Assembly (NCBI GenBank): GCA_964501335.1
Contig: CAZCTC010000076.1
Location: 1-37,269, forward strand
Source: CAZCTC01 sp964501335
Lineage (GTDB): Bacteria > Chloroflexota > Anaerolineae > B4-G1 > SLSP01
Reading direction: 5' to 3'
DNA: 37,269 nt
Below the pieces are notes generated by a model. The model was given only the letters and a program-made list of their open reading frames with translations. It did no database searches and had not been told where the DNA came from. A program made the translations under genes and the position numbers. Positions 1 to 7,335 of this stretch are shown here, one piece after another; position 1 is the first letter of the stretch, and the number at the start of each line of letters is the position of its first letter.

Positions 1-2
1 CC

Positions 3-674
3 AGCGAACAGCAAACCGCTTCCATCATTTGGGTACGGGGAGATAAGGCTTATCTGGAACAATTTCAGCAAAAACAAAACACTAATAGCTGTGGACCCAC
101 TAATATAGCCATGGCCCTTTCCTTGCTGGGTTCCCACCCTGGGGAATACCCAAACATTAGAATCTTCCTTACATCCACTGTCGAAAATAATATAGATCGA
201 GTAGACATTCCTTTTTTATCGGACATAAAAGGAGCCACTACCATCGACGCTATGGTAGAAAGTTTTAATAAACTGGCTCGTCAATTTGACATACACTATG
301 AAGCTGTTCGAAAAAGTGGAGGAACTAAAGCTGATCTGATTCATTATCTCAAGTTAGGATGTCCTATCACAGTTCTATTGGTGTGGGCAGATAAAATCGA
401 ATTTACAGAAAAAAAACTTCCCCTTGTTGATCAGAAAATTAAAGTGCCTGAATACAAAAATGGAGGTGGACATTATGTCCTCGTTGTAGGATATGATGAA
501 ACACTAGATATGATTTACTATCTAGATCCTTCAAAGGATTCTTTTCAAGTTACAGGCGAATCCTGGACAACTTTTGAAGAAAACTGGTCACGACGAACTC
601 CTTGGGCCCGAGCCATAGGATATGATAGAGAAATGATCATTTATCAGAGCAATACCGGGAACCGATTCAGTTAA
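3..674 (+). CDS. C39-like cysteine peptidase domain protein, 5'-truncated by the window edge
   Basis: The reading frame is open to the left edge, so the N-terminus lies outside the window; codons can be read from position 3. The visible part has the papain-like C39 pattern: catalytic Cys in NSCGPTNIAMAL (Cys codon at 90-92) and, about 125 residues later, a His in GGGHYVLVVGYD followed by YYLDPSKD, which supplies the third residue. This resembles the C39_2/BtrH-like fold used by secreted or membrane peptidases and by the leader-processing part of bacteriocin exporters. The first ATG, at 111, lies inside the catalytic motif and cannot be the true start. The gene is AT-rich compared with the rest of the window and lies 26 bp upstream of a lipoprotein gene on the same strand, probably one transcript. 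Substrate unknown. Confidence 0.75.
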   Translation, partial: SEQQTASIIWVRGDKAYLEQFQQKQNTNSCGPTNIAMALSLLGSHPGEYPNIRIFLTSTVENNIDRVDIPFLSDIKGATTIDAMVESFNKLARQFDIHYEAVRKSGGTKADLIHYLKLGCPITVLLVWADKIEFTEKKLPLVDQKIKVPEYKNGGGHYVLVVGYDETLDMIYYLDPSKDSFQVTGESWTTFEENWSRRTPWARAIGYDREMIIYQSNTGNRFS

Positions 675-700
675 CTGCTCTAAATTAAGGAGATAAAATT

Positions 701-1747
701 ATGAGTGCTTTGGCAAAAAAATTACTACCCTTGGGAATAATTTTATTTGCAGGCTGTAGCGAACTTGGTATCCGAATAGGAGGCTTGGATGCCCCCTTAC
801 CACAAGAATCTTCGATTGTCTTTTTAAATGAAAAAAACAGGGGGGAATTCCAACTCGGTTTCATCAATCAAGATGGAAATGAGTTATCCTATCTACCTAA
901 AGATCCACAAAGATATTTTCCTTACCCTTTCAATCCTATCTGGACTGACGATAGTAAAAATATCATCTTTCGTGATCCCCAACGGTTAAAATTAATGGTT
1001 ATTTCAAAGGAAGGATATGAACAAGACTTCGATCTTCATTTTGGAGAATACCCATCTCTAATTCAAGGAGAAGTTAACACCGTTGTTCTACAATCTTATG
1101 ACGACAATGATAATGATTATCTGTATCAAGCTAACTTAGAAAGTGGGAAGTCTCTTATGGTCTATCTTTCTGCCACCTCTATCCCCACATCAGGCGTTAG
1201 TTTAGCCGTCGGGACCCGATCCCTCGATCATAACCGACTCGTTTATCAACGCGAATGGAATATAGACAGGTCAGCCGATAAAATAGAAAATGAAATTGCA
1301 ATTTACAACTTACTTACAGAAGAAACAACGGTGTTGATCCATCAGGAGGGAGATGCTGGAACTGTGGCATTAAAAGCCCCGGCCTTTTCCCCAGATGGTC
1401 AATGGATAGCCTACACAGCCTTTGATGGAATTTATATAATCCCTGCAAAAGGAGGGCTCCCACAAAGAATCATAAAAATAGAAATTGCTAACCGTAACAC
1501 CATCCATAACTCACCGCCGCATTGGTACTATTGGGATGAATATCCCCCCATCCCCTCCTGGTCCCCCGACAGCCAGTGGATCGTCTACCACCGCTGCATG
1601 TTACCGTTCCCCAAAGGCTGCGAAAGAGGCGCCGACTTCAACATCTACAAAGTCAACATCGAAACTGGCGAAGAGATCCTCCTGGTCGAGGGCGGCTTGA
1701 ATCCTTACTGGCGCCTCACCCCCGTCGAAGAGACCCAGGCCCCATAA
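701..1747 (+). CDS. Lipoprotein with TolB/WD40-like beta-propeller repeats
   Basis: 348 residues. The N-terminus MSALAKKLLPLGIILFAGC has a charged start, a hydrophobic stretch and an LFAGC lipobox, so the product should be lipid-anchored outside the membrane. The body carries TolB/PD40-type blades such as FSPDGQWIAYTAFDGIYIIP and WSPDSQWIVYH, which usually make a binding platform rather than an enzyme. The start is supported by AAGGAG eight bases upstream. It follows the C39-like peptidase gene closely, suggesting a shared transcript. Oddity: roughly the first 268 codons are AT-rich like the upstream gene, while the last 80 use G/C-ending codons like the rest of the window, so the gene looks mosaic. 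The specific role is unknown. Confidence 0.75.
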   Translation: MSALAKKLLPLGIILFAGCSELGIRIGGLDAPLPQESSIVFLNEKNRGEFQLGFINQDGNELSYLPKDPQRYFPYPFNPIWTDDSKNIIFRDPQRLKLMVISKEGYEQDFDLHFGEYPSLIQGEVNTVVLQSYDDNDNDYLYQANLESGKSLMVYLSATSIPTSGVSLAVGTRSLDHNRLVYQREWNIDRSADKIENEIAIYNLLTEETTVLIHQEGDAGTVALKAPAFSPDGQWIAYTAFDGIYIIPAKGGLPQRIIKIEIANRNTIHNSPPHWYYWDEYPPIPSWSPDSQWIVYHRCMLPFPKGCERGADFNIYKVNIETGEEILLVEGGLNPYWRLTPVEETQAP

Positions 1748-1751
1748 AAAA

Positions 1752-1787
1752 ATGCCGGGTGGCCTGTCTTCTCAGGTCACCCGGCAT
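1752..1787 (-). terminator. Intrinsic terminator of the crp-like gene, between convergent genes
   Basis: 15-bp arms at 1752-1766 and 1773-1787 with one G-U pair and a 6-nt loop. On the minus strand the stem is followed by seven T, the canonical form, so it should stop transcripts of the Crp/Fnr gene. On the plus strand no T-run follows; it may still protect the 3' end of the lipoprotein mRNA. Confidence 0.8.
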
Positions 1788-1820
1788 CTATCCGGTGACA
1801 AAACATGTAGCGTCTCCATC

Positions 1821-2597
1821 TTATCGATCATCCAGGTCCGAATCGTAGGTTGCTACGGAGAAAACCGGGTCCAGCAGGATAATCCAGCCCTCTTCCATCC
1901 GAATCCGTCCCTGATTCTGCAACCGCACCAATGCCCGGTTGACGCTCTCCCGACTGGTCCCGACCAGGGTCGCCAACGCCTGCTGCGTCATGGGAAGCGT
2001 AATCCGCACGCCCCCCGGAACGGCCCGACCGGTCCACCGGCCCAGATGCTCCAACCGCCGCATCAACCGCTCCGACACCGTCAGCGAAGCCAGACCTTCC
2101 GCGTCGTAAGTGGTATTGCGCAACCGCGCGCTCAAAACCCGTAACAATCTCAGAGCCAGAGCGGGACTGCATTGCACACAGCGAACCAGCGTCTCGCGGT
2201 GCAATTCGTAAGTCCAGGTATCCTCCAAAGCCTCTACACTGGCTGAACGGGGCAATTCTTCCAAAATCGCCATCTCGCCGATAATTTCCCCTGCCCCCAG
2301 CAACTGTAGAGAGAACTCCCGCCCATCCTCCGCTACCACGAAGATCCGCACCCGCCCACGTTCGATGATATGACAGCTCACGCCGGGATCCCCTTGATGA
2401 AAGATAAAATCTCCTGGGGAAAAACGGGTACGAGTCGCCTGATCGGCCAACCAACGGAGAGTCGCCGGGTCGAGATCCTGGAACAGTGTAATTGATCGGA
2501 GAAAAACCCAAGGTTCCATCAATTCTCTCCTGGTCTCTCCATTGTAATCCGCATTGTAACGTCCGTCAATTTTAGGTTCCAGGGTCCGGGTAATCAT
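1821..2597 (-). CDS. Crp/Fnr-family transcription regulator
   Basis: A cyclic-nucleotide-binding-like domain comes first (FLRSITLFQDLDPATLRWLA, then GDFIFHQGDPG and IIERGRVRIFV). A dimer helix and a C-terminal winged helix-turn-helix follow; the recognition region TQQALATLVGTSRESVNRAL is typical of the family. No Cys cluster for an Fnr-type iron-sulfur centre is visible, so a Crp-type ligand sensor or orphan regulator is more likely. Two starts are plausible: ATG at 2597 with GAGGAGG six bases upstream (258 aa, used here), or ATG at 2519 with AGGAGAG five bases upstream (232 aa, the usual family length). It lies 30 bp after the DUF3307 gene in one transcript whose promoter carries an operator-like dyad, so autoregulation is possible. 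The ligand cannot be told. Confidence 0.88.
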   Translation of the reverse strand: MITRTLEPKIDGRYNADYNGETRRELMEPWVFLRSITLFQDLDPATLRWLADQATRTRFSPGDFIFHQGDPGVSCHIIERGRVRIFVVAEDGREFSLQLLGAGEIIGEMAILEELPRSASVEALEDTWTYELHRETLVRCVQCSPALALRLLRVLSARLRNTTYDAEGLASLTVSERLMRRLEHLGRWTGRAVPGGVRITLPMTQQALATLVGTSRESVNRALVRLQNQGRIRMEEGWIILLDPVFSVATYDSDLDDR

Positions 2598-2627
2598 GGC
2601 GCACCTCCTCAGGTTCACCTTTTCCTT

Positions 2628-3347
2628 TTACACGGTCCGCAGGAGCAACCCTACCGTCATCGCCAGCATCATGCTCAACAACGTCTCCACCCAACTGCCC
2701 GTTGATCGCAGGACCAGCACCCCCACCCCGCCATCTTGAATCTGCAAGCTGCTCATCCGCCGGGGCAACAGGACCAGCGGCGCCATGAAGTAAAAGCCCC
2801 CCAGGGTGAAAGTGGCGATCGCCAGCCGTTCGATAATGGCCCCGTACTTCTCGCCGGCTGCCAGATTGGGAGCCGCTTCCGGCCCACCGATGCCCCGCAC
2901 CAGCATCCGCAGCAGCACCCACGAGGGCTGCGCCAGCAGCAAATAACCCAGGGCAAAGAGCAGAATCCGCCGATTGAAAAAGAGCTGAGTCATCAGCCAC
3001 GACGTGGCAGACTCCTGCCACGGATCGCCGCCCCATACCAAAGCCAGCCCGATCACTGTCAAATGCAATACCTGATCGCCCAGATACCAGACCATTTCCC
3101 AGGTCGGATGGGTGGTCCGCAACAACTTAGCCCGGACCACATCGATCACTGCATGTGAAATGCCGATGTAAAGCGCATACATCCACCAGCCGGGATCGAC
3201 AATCACCGCCAACAGCAGCGTGACGACCGCCACAACTCCGGAATGCGCCAGAACACCGTAGACCGAGCGAGCCTTCCAACGGGCGAGAGCATTCCACTGC
3301 AGGACATAATCTCCCAACAAGTGCGCCAATAACATCATGTAAACCAT
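2628..3347 (-). CDS. DUF3307 membrane protein
   Basis: 239 residues and largely hydrophobic. The N-terminal signature HLLGDYVLQ (residues 9-17) and the later SHAVIDVVRAKL are hallmarks of the DUF3307 family, polytopic membrane proteins of unknown function. About six to seven hydrophobic segments can be counted. The start is fixed by GAGGAGGTG just upstream of the ATG. It is the first gene of a two-gene transcript with the Crp/Fnr regulator, driven by a promoter placed at the end of ftsH. In other genomes such proteins often sit beside small regulators; here the link suggests the regulator controls or senses something tied to this protein, but that is inference. Confidence 0.8.
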   Translation of the reverse strand: MVYMMLLAHLLGDYVLQWNALARWKARSVYGVLAHSGVVAVVTLLLAVIVDPGWWMYALYIGISHAVIDVVRAKLLRTTHPTWEMVWYLGDQVLHLTVIGLALVWGGDPWQESATSWLMTQLFFNRRILLFALGYLLLAQPSWVLLRMLVRGIGGPEAAPNLAAGEKYGAIIERLAIATFTLGGFYFMAPLVLLPRRMSSLQIQDGGVGVLVLRSTGSWVETLLSMMLAMTVGLLLRTV

Positions 3348-3370
3348 TTCACACCTCCTCGCTTCGTCTC

Positions 3371-3394
3371 AGGTCATCTCTCATCTGATGACCT
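3371..3394 (-). promoter_or_regulatory. Operator-like dyad at the DUF3307/crp promoter start site
   Basis: Inverted repeat AGGTCATC-8 nt-GATGACCT (3371-3378 and 3387-3394). It begins just downstream of the -10 box at 3396-3401 and so covers the expected transcription start. It could be an operator, possibly for the Crp/Fnr protein encoded downstream, or a 5'-end RNA hairpin. Confidence 0.4.
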
Positions 3395-3395
3395 C

Positions 3396-3424
3396 AGTAT
3401 ACCGGCGCGAGGAGGTTGCCACAA
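3396..3424 (-). promoter_or_regulatory. Promoter of DUF3307-crp transcript
   Basis: -35 TTGTGG (3424-3419), 17-bp spacer and -10 TATACT (3401-3396) on the minus strand, in the 81-bp gap after ftsH. A CRP-like half-dyad, TGTGA-N6-TCATT (3438-3423), overlaps the -35 region and the ftsH stop. Confidence 0.5.
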
Positions 3425-3428
3425 TGAT

Positions 3429-5216
3429 CTACATCACACCACTTTCTACAATTTTTTTAAATTCTTCGGCCCCCAATGTTTCAGAAGCCATCAATTGATC
3501 CACGATCCGCTGAACCAGCTCACGATGGGCCGCCAGCGTCGCCGCCGCCCGCGCATAAGCCTTTTCCACCAGTTGCTGGACCTCATCGTCGATCAATTGA
3601 GCGCGCGCCTCGCTGTAACTGTGCATTTCTCCGGTCACGCCATCGGCGGAACGGCTGTAACAGAGCGGTCCCAGCTTTTCGCTCATCCCGTACTGCGTCA
3701 CCATCCGATGCGCAATCGCCGTCGCCTTCTGCAAATCATTGGAAGCACCGGTCGTCACTTCGCCGAATTCCAATGCTTCCGCCGCCCGGCCGCCCAGGAT
3801 AAAGGCCAGATCGTCTTCCAGCTTGCTGCGAGGAATCAGATAACGATCCTGTTCCGGCATCGTAAGCGTATAGCCGGCCGCCATACCCCGGGGAATCATC
3901 GAGATCTTCCGCACCGGATCGCAGTTCGGCAACAAATGGGCCACCAAAGCATGCCCGACCTCATGGAAAGCGATCACCCGTTTCTCGTACGCGGATATGA
4001 TCCGGCCTCGCTTTTCCGGCCCTGCCATCACCCGCTCGATGGCGGACTCAAACTCCACCATTCCGATAGAATCTTTGCCGTTGCGCACCGCCAGAATCGC
4101 CGCTTCGTTGGCCACATTTTCAATATCCGCCCCCACAAAACCCGGCGTCGCCTGCGCCAGCCGCGTCGCATTGATCCCCTCTTCCAGCGGCTTATCCTTC
4201 AAATGGACATTGAAGATCGCCTCGCGCCCTTTGATATCAGGAGCCGAAATCGTAATCTGCCGGTCAAACCGCCCCGGCCGCAGCAACGCCGAATCGAGCA
4301 CATCCAGCCGGTTGGTTGCCGCCACCACAATCACCCCGGTCCCGCTGTCGAAACCATCGATCTCCACCAGGATCTGATTGAGCGTCTGCTCCCGCTCGCC
4401 GTTATTGCTCTGCGCCGCGCTGTCACGATGACGCCCGACCGCATCGATCTCATCGATAAAGATAATGCTGGGACTGTGCTTCTTAGCCTGCGCAAAAAGT
4501 TTGCGCACCCGGCTTGCCCCGACCCCCACAAACATCTCCACAAACTCCGAGCCGGACATATTGAAAAAGGGCACCTGAGATTCGCCGGCCAGCGCCTTGG
4601 CCAGCAAGGTCTTTCCCGTTCCCGGATTTCCTACCAGCAAAATGCCCTTCGGCGTTCGCGCCCCAATTTTGGCAAAACGTTCCGGCTCCTTGAGAAACGC
4701 CACAATCTCCTGCAACTCCGCCTTGGCCTCATCGGCCCCCGCTACATCCGCAAACGTGACCTCGGGACGATTCTCCGCCAGAACCCGGCTGCGACTGCCC
4801 AGGCCGCCCGAATCGGCGAACCCCGGCGCCCGCGTAAAAACAAAGTAGATCAGCCCCCCGGCCAGCGCCAGTTGCAGCAAAATACCGCCCAGCCGGCCCA
4901 ACCGCTCCACCGTCGGAGGGCCCCCGACCACCACTTCCGTCCCGGCCAGATCCTGCTGGGTGATCCCCAAATCCGTCAATTGCTCAACCAGGGATGAATT
5001 GGGCTCCTTTTTTGCCTGGACAGTCCGCCCATCCCGGTAGGTTACCTGCAGATTGTCATTTTCTAACGTGATCTGCGCAATCAGCCCCTGTTTGATTTCA
5101 CCAGCCAGGGTAGGAAGCGAAACCGCCGTATTCTTCTGAAAAGCGTAAAAATAGGTAAATACGCCCAACAACACCAGCGCGATCACACCCAACAGTATCA
5201 TCTGTCGCTTTTTCAT
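3429..5216 (-). CDS. ftsH: ATP-dependent zinc metalloprotease FtsH
   Basis: 595 residues. Membrane AAA+ protease that extracts and degrades misfolded or short-lived membrane and cytosolic proteins. The order is complete: first membrane helix at residues 6-25, periplasmic part, second helix at about 107-128, AAA module with Walker A at 196-203, Walker B IIFIDEID at 251-258, the second-region-of-homology segment TNRLDVLDSALLRPGRFD, then the M41 protease with zinc motif HEVGH (418-422) and the third ligand Asp in TTGASNDLQ (about 494). The start has AAGGAG seven bases upstream. Oddity: Walker A reads GNPGTGKT, where nearly all FtsH proteins have GPPGTGKT; the essential G, K and T are intact, so activity is expected. 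The 595-aa length is slightly short because the C-terminal tail is brief. Confidence 0.96.
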   Translation of the reverse strand: MKKRQMILLGVIALVLLGVFTYFYAFQKNTAVSLPTLAGEIKQGLIAQITLENDNLQVTYRDGRTVQAKKEPNSSLVEQLTDLGITQQDLAGTEVVVGGPPTVERLGRLGGILLQLALAGGLIYFVFTRAPGFADSGGLGSRSRVLAENRPEVTFADVAGADEAKAELQEIVAFLKEPERFAKIGARTPKGILLVGNPGTGKTLLAKALAGESQVPFFNMSGSEFVEMFVGVGASRVRKLFAQAKKHSPSIIFIDEIDAVGRHRDSAAQSNNGEREQTLNQILVEIDGFDSGTGVIVVAATNRLDVLDSALLRPGRFDRQITISAPDIKGREAIFNVHLKDKPLEEGINATRLAQATPGFVGADIENVANEAAILAVRNGKDSIGMVEFESAIERVMAGPEKRGRIISAYEKRVIAFHEVGHALVAHLLPNCDPVRKISMIPRGMAAGYTLTMPEQDRYLIPRSKLEDDLAFILGGRAAEALEFGEVTTGASNDLQKATAIAHRMVTQYGMSEKLGPLCYSRSADGVTGEMHSYSEARAQLIDDEVQQLVEKAYARAAATLAAHRELVQRIVDQLMASETLGAEEFKKIVESGVM

Positions 5217-5381
5217 CTTCTGACTCCTTCCAAATCGCAGGTTACTACCCGATATAATCAGTCCAGGTTCACAGGAAATATTCTCATTGACTTATACCAT
5301 ATTCTTACCATCCACAGACAGGACGTTTGTCCTTTTTTCCCATAAAAAAGACATATCAAAAAAAGAAGAGTTTTTTGTTTA

Positions 5382-5418
5382 TATATTCTCGCGCGGCCTT
5401 TGGCTGCGCGAGAATATA
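5382..5418. repeat. Spacer hairpin between divergent ftsH and glycosyltransferase genes
   Basis: 13-bp perfect arms (5382-5394 and 5406-5418) around an 11-nt loop that can itself pair GCC/GGC. It has an AT outer part and a GCGCG inner part, like the other spacer hairpins, but it is the only one between divergent genes, so it cannot serve as a 3' end here. Confidence 0.75.
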
Positions 5419-5462
5419 AAGTTACCCTATTCTTCCCGCAATCTCCGCTTTACCGCTTTTTA

Positions 5463-5471
5463 TGCTATAAT
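5463..5471 (+). promoter_or_regulatory. Extended -10 promoter of the glycosyltransferase gene
   Basis: TGCTATAAT, a perfect extended -10 element (TGn before TATAAT). No good -35 is seen 16-18 bp upstream, which is usual for this promoter type. It lies 38 bp before the proposed TTG start, with a strong ribosome-binding site between. Confidence 0.6.
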
Positions 5472-5509
5472 GTTTCTTGGTTTCCCAAACCATCCGGGAG
5501 GACCTGAGT

Positions 5510-6754
5510 TTGACACCCCTGCAAAATCGTCGAGTATTGGTAATAGCTTCCGCGGTCGGGCGTTCCCATCTCACCCGCCTGATCCTGATCGCCCGAGAAT
5601 TGAAAAAACTGGCGGCGGAAGTGGCTTTCGCCTATCAGAACCCACAACATGAACTTCTTCTCCGGGAAGGATTTTCTGTCTATCCGGTAGCCGACGCCGG
5701 GGTGACCGATTTCAGCGGCAATGTCTACGCCGCCTTCGATCCCTCACTGATCGAACGTTGCATCCAGGACGAACTCCAGGCCATTCGGACATTTCAGCCC
5801 GATTTGATCCTGGCCGACTTCCGCCTCAGCGCAGCAATCTCGGCCCGCGTTGCCCACATCCCGCTGGTAACCGTTGTCAACGGCGTCCTGACCCATTATT
5901 TCAACCCCGTCGAAACGCTTTTTTCTCCTGAAGAACACCCCAACCGGTTTAAAATCGCCCACTGGCTGGCCCGCGCCATCCAGGATCGCCAGAAATGGAC
6001 CCTGGCACGCCCCTGGCGTGAAGCCGCGCGCCGTCACGGCATCAAAAAGCTGGCTTCCCTTTACGATTTTCTGGCCGGCGATCTGACCCTGGTGGCCGAT
6101 CTACCGCAACTTTGCCCGTTGCCCAACCTACCCGAATCGGTCCGTTACATCGGCCCCCTGATTTGGGAAGGCGATCCCACACCCGAAAAGCTCCTGTTGC
6201 CTGAACCGGACCCGCAGCGCACCCTGATCTACGCGACGGCCGGCAACACCGGACAACGGCTTCTGCTGGAACAGATAGCCCAGGCTCTGAGCAACGATCC
6301 GGCCTATCAAGCCGTCCTGACCACCGGCGCCTTCATCGATCCGGCCTTCGCCCCTCTCGCCGACAATCTCTATCTGGCCCGCTTCATCCCCGGTGCCCGC
6401 ATCATCCCCCAGGCTCAGGCGGTCATCCACAGCGGCGGCAGCGGCAGCACTTATCAGGCACTGCTCTACGGCGCACCGGCGCTCGTCATCCCCTTCAACA
6501 ACGAACAACGGATCAACGCCTGGATCGTGCAAAAAAAGGGGCTGGGCCTTGCCCTCTCGCCCCGGGAACTGACCCCCCAAAAAGTCAAAACGGCCTTGGA
6601 AACTCTGCTGGCAGATTCCGAAATTCGCCAGAATGTTCAAAAATTCCAGCAAGACTGGAATCAGGACCAAAGTCCCCAGGTAGCAGCCCTGCGAATCGGA
6701 AAATTTTGGGCGGCGCTTGAAAACACACCCGTCTCGGAGAGGACAAAAAGATGA
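5510..6754 (+). CDS. MGT/GT1-family glycosyltransferase
   Basis: 414 residues with the two-Rossmann GT-B architecture. The C-terminal half has the donor-binding signature HSGGSGSTYQALLYGAP (from about residue 307) followed by PFNNEQRINA, as in UDP-sugar-dependent macroside/sterol-type glycosyltransferases. The N-terminal half (VLVIASAVGRSHLTRLILIA) is the acceptor domain, and YIGPLIW precedes the linker. The start is chosen as TTG at 5510 because GGGAGG lies eight bases upstream; an earlier in-frame TTG at 5477 has no such site. The 3' end overlaps the YbjN gene by ATGA, indicating translational coupling. The acceptor, perhaps a lipid or secondary metabolite, cannot be told. No signal peptide, so the enzyme is cytosolic. 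Confidence 0.85.
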   Translation: MTPLQNRRVLVIASAVGRSHLTRLILIARELKKLAAEVAFAYQNPQHELLLREGFSVYPVADAGVTDFSGNVYAAFDPSLIERCIQDELQAIRTFQPDLILADFRLSAAISARVAHIPLVTVVNGVLTHYFNPVETLFSPEEHPNRFKIAHWLARAIQDRQKWTLARPWREAARRHGIKKLASLYDFLAGDLTLVADLPQLCPLPNLPESVRYIGPLIWEGDPTPEKLLLPEPDPQRTLIYATAGNTGQRLLLEQIAQALSNDPAYQAVLTTGAFIDPAFAPLADNLYLARFIPGARIIPQAQAVIHSGGSGSTYQALLYGAPALVIPFNNEQRINAWIVQKKGLGLALSPRELTPQKVKTALETLLADSEIRQNVQKFQQDWNQDQSPQVAALRIGKFWAALENTPVSERTKR

Positions 6755-7260
6755 AACCGTTTGATGCTCCCTTGCAACTGGCAAACGAAAACAGCGCCAA
6801 GGCTCTGGAAACCCTCCGCCAGACTCTGGAAAAAGAGGGCTGGCGCCCGGAACGTTTTCCTGATCGGCCGATTTACCGCCTGGATTTCTCCATTCCCCAG
6901 GGCATTCTGATCACCTATGCCCAGATCCGCGATGATGTCCAGCAATTTTCCTTCTATGTCCTGGCTCCCTTTCAAACGCCCGATCACCGACGGGTAGCCA
7001 TGGCCGAATTTCTCACCCGGGTAAACTACGGCCTGTGGATCGGGAATTTCGAGCTGGACTTTGGAGATGGGGAGATCCGTTACAAGAGCAGCATCGACTT
7101 TGAGGGAACTCAACTGAATACAGAATTGATCCGCAATGCGGTCTATCCGGCACTGGATACGATGCGCACCTATCTACCCGGTCTGATTGAGGTTATCAAA
7201 GGCCAGACACCGTTGGAAGCCTTCCTGGAGATCGACGGCGACAGCTGTGCCGTCGGCTAA
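6751..7260 (+). CDS. YbjN-domain protein
   Basis: 169 residues, cytosolic. The segment VAMAEFLTRVNYGLWIGNFE then DFGDGEIRYKSSIDFEG is the YbjN fold (type III secretion chaperone-like), a family with proposed roles in folding or stress but no agreed biochemical function. The ATG overlaps the stop of the glycosyltransferase (ATGA), so the two are made together, and the pairing suggests it may assist or regulate that enzyme. This functional link is inference only. A very stable hairpin ends the transcript. Confidence 0.8.
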   Translation: MKPFDAPLQLANENSAKALETLRQTLEKEGWRPERFPDRPIYRLDFSIPQGILITYAQIRDDVQQFSFYVLAPFQTPDHRRVAMAEFLTRVNYGLWIGNFELDFGDGEIRYKSSIDFEGTQLNTELIRNAVYPALDTMRTYLPGLIEVIKGQTPLEAFLEIDGDSCAVG

Positions 7261-7273
7261 ATAAAAAATATAA

Positions 7274-7325
7274 GCTTAAAAAATTTTCGGGCGCCCCCAA
7301 GGGGGCGCCCGAAAATTTTTTAAGC
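7274..7325. terminator. 25-bp perfect inverted repeat, bidirectional terminator
   Basis: Arms 7274-7298 and 7301-7325 are a perfect 25-bp inverted repeat with a 2-nt centre (AA). It lies between the convergent ybjN and REC-GAF-kinase genes. Unlike the other spacer hairpins it has a T6 run in the 3' arm on both strands, so it can act as an intrinsic terminator in both directions. Confidence 0.8.
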
Positions 7326-7335
7326 ACCAGAAGCT

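Noticed and set aside
3495..4997. Long open frames opposite ftsH and other large genes (for example 8407-9183, 9128-10486, 10577-11545, 22333-23175, 30646-31434).
   Set aside because: They mirror high-GC coding strands, are rich in H, R, P and Q, lack ribosome-binding sites and domains; they are shadows.
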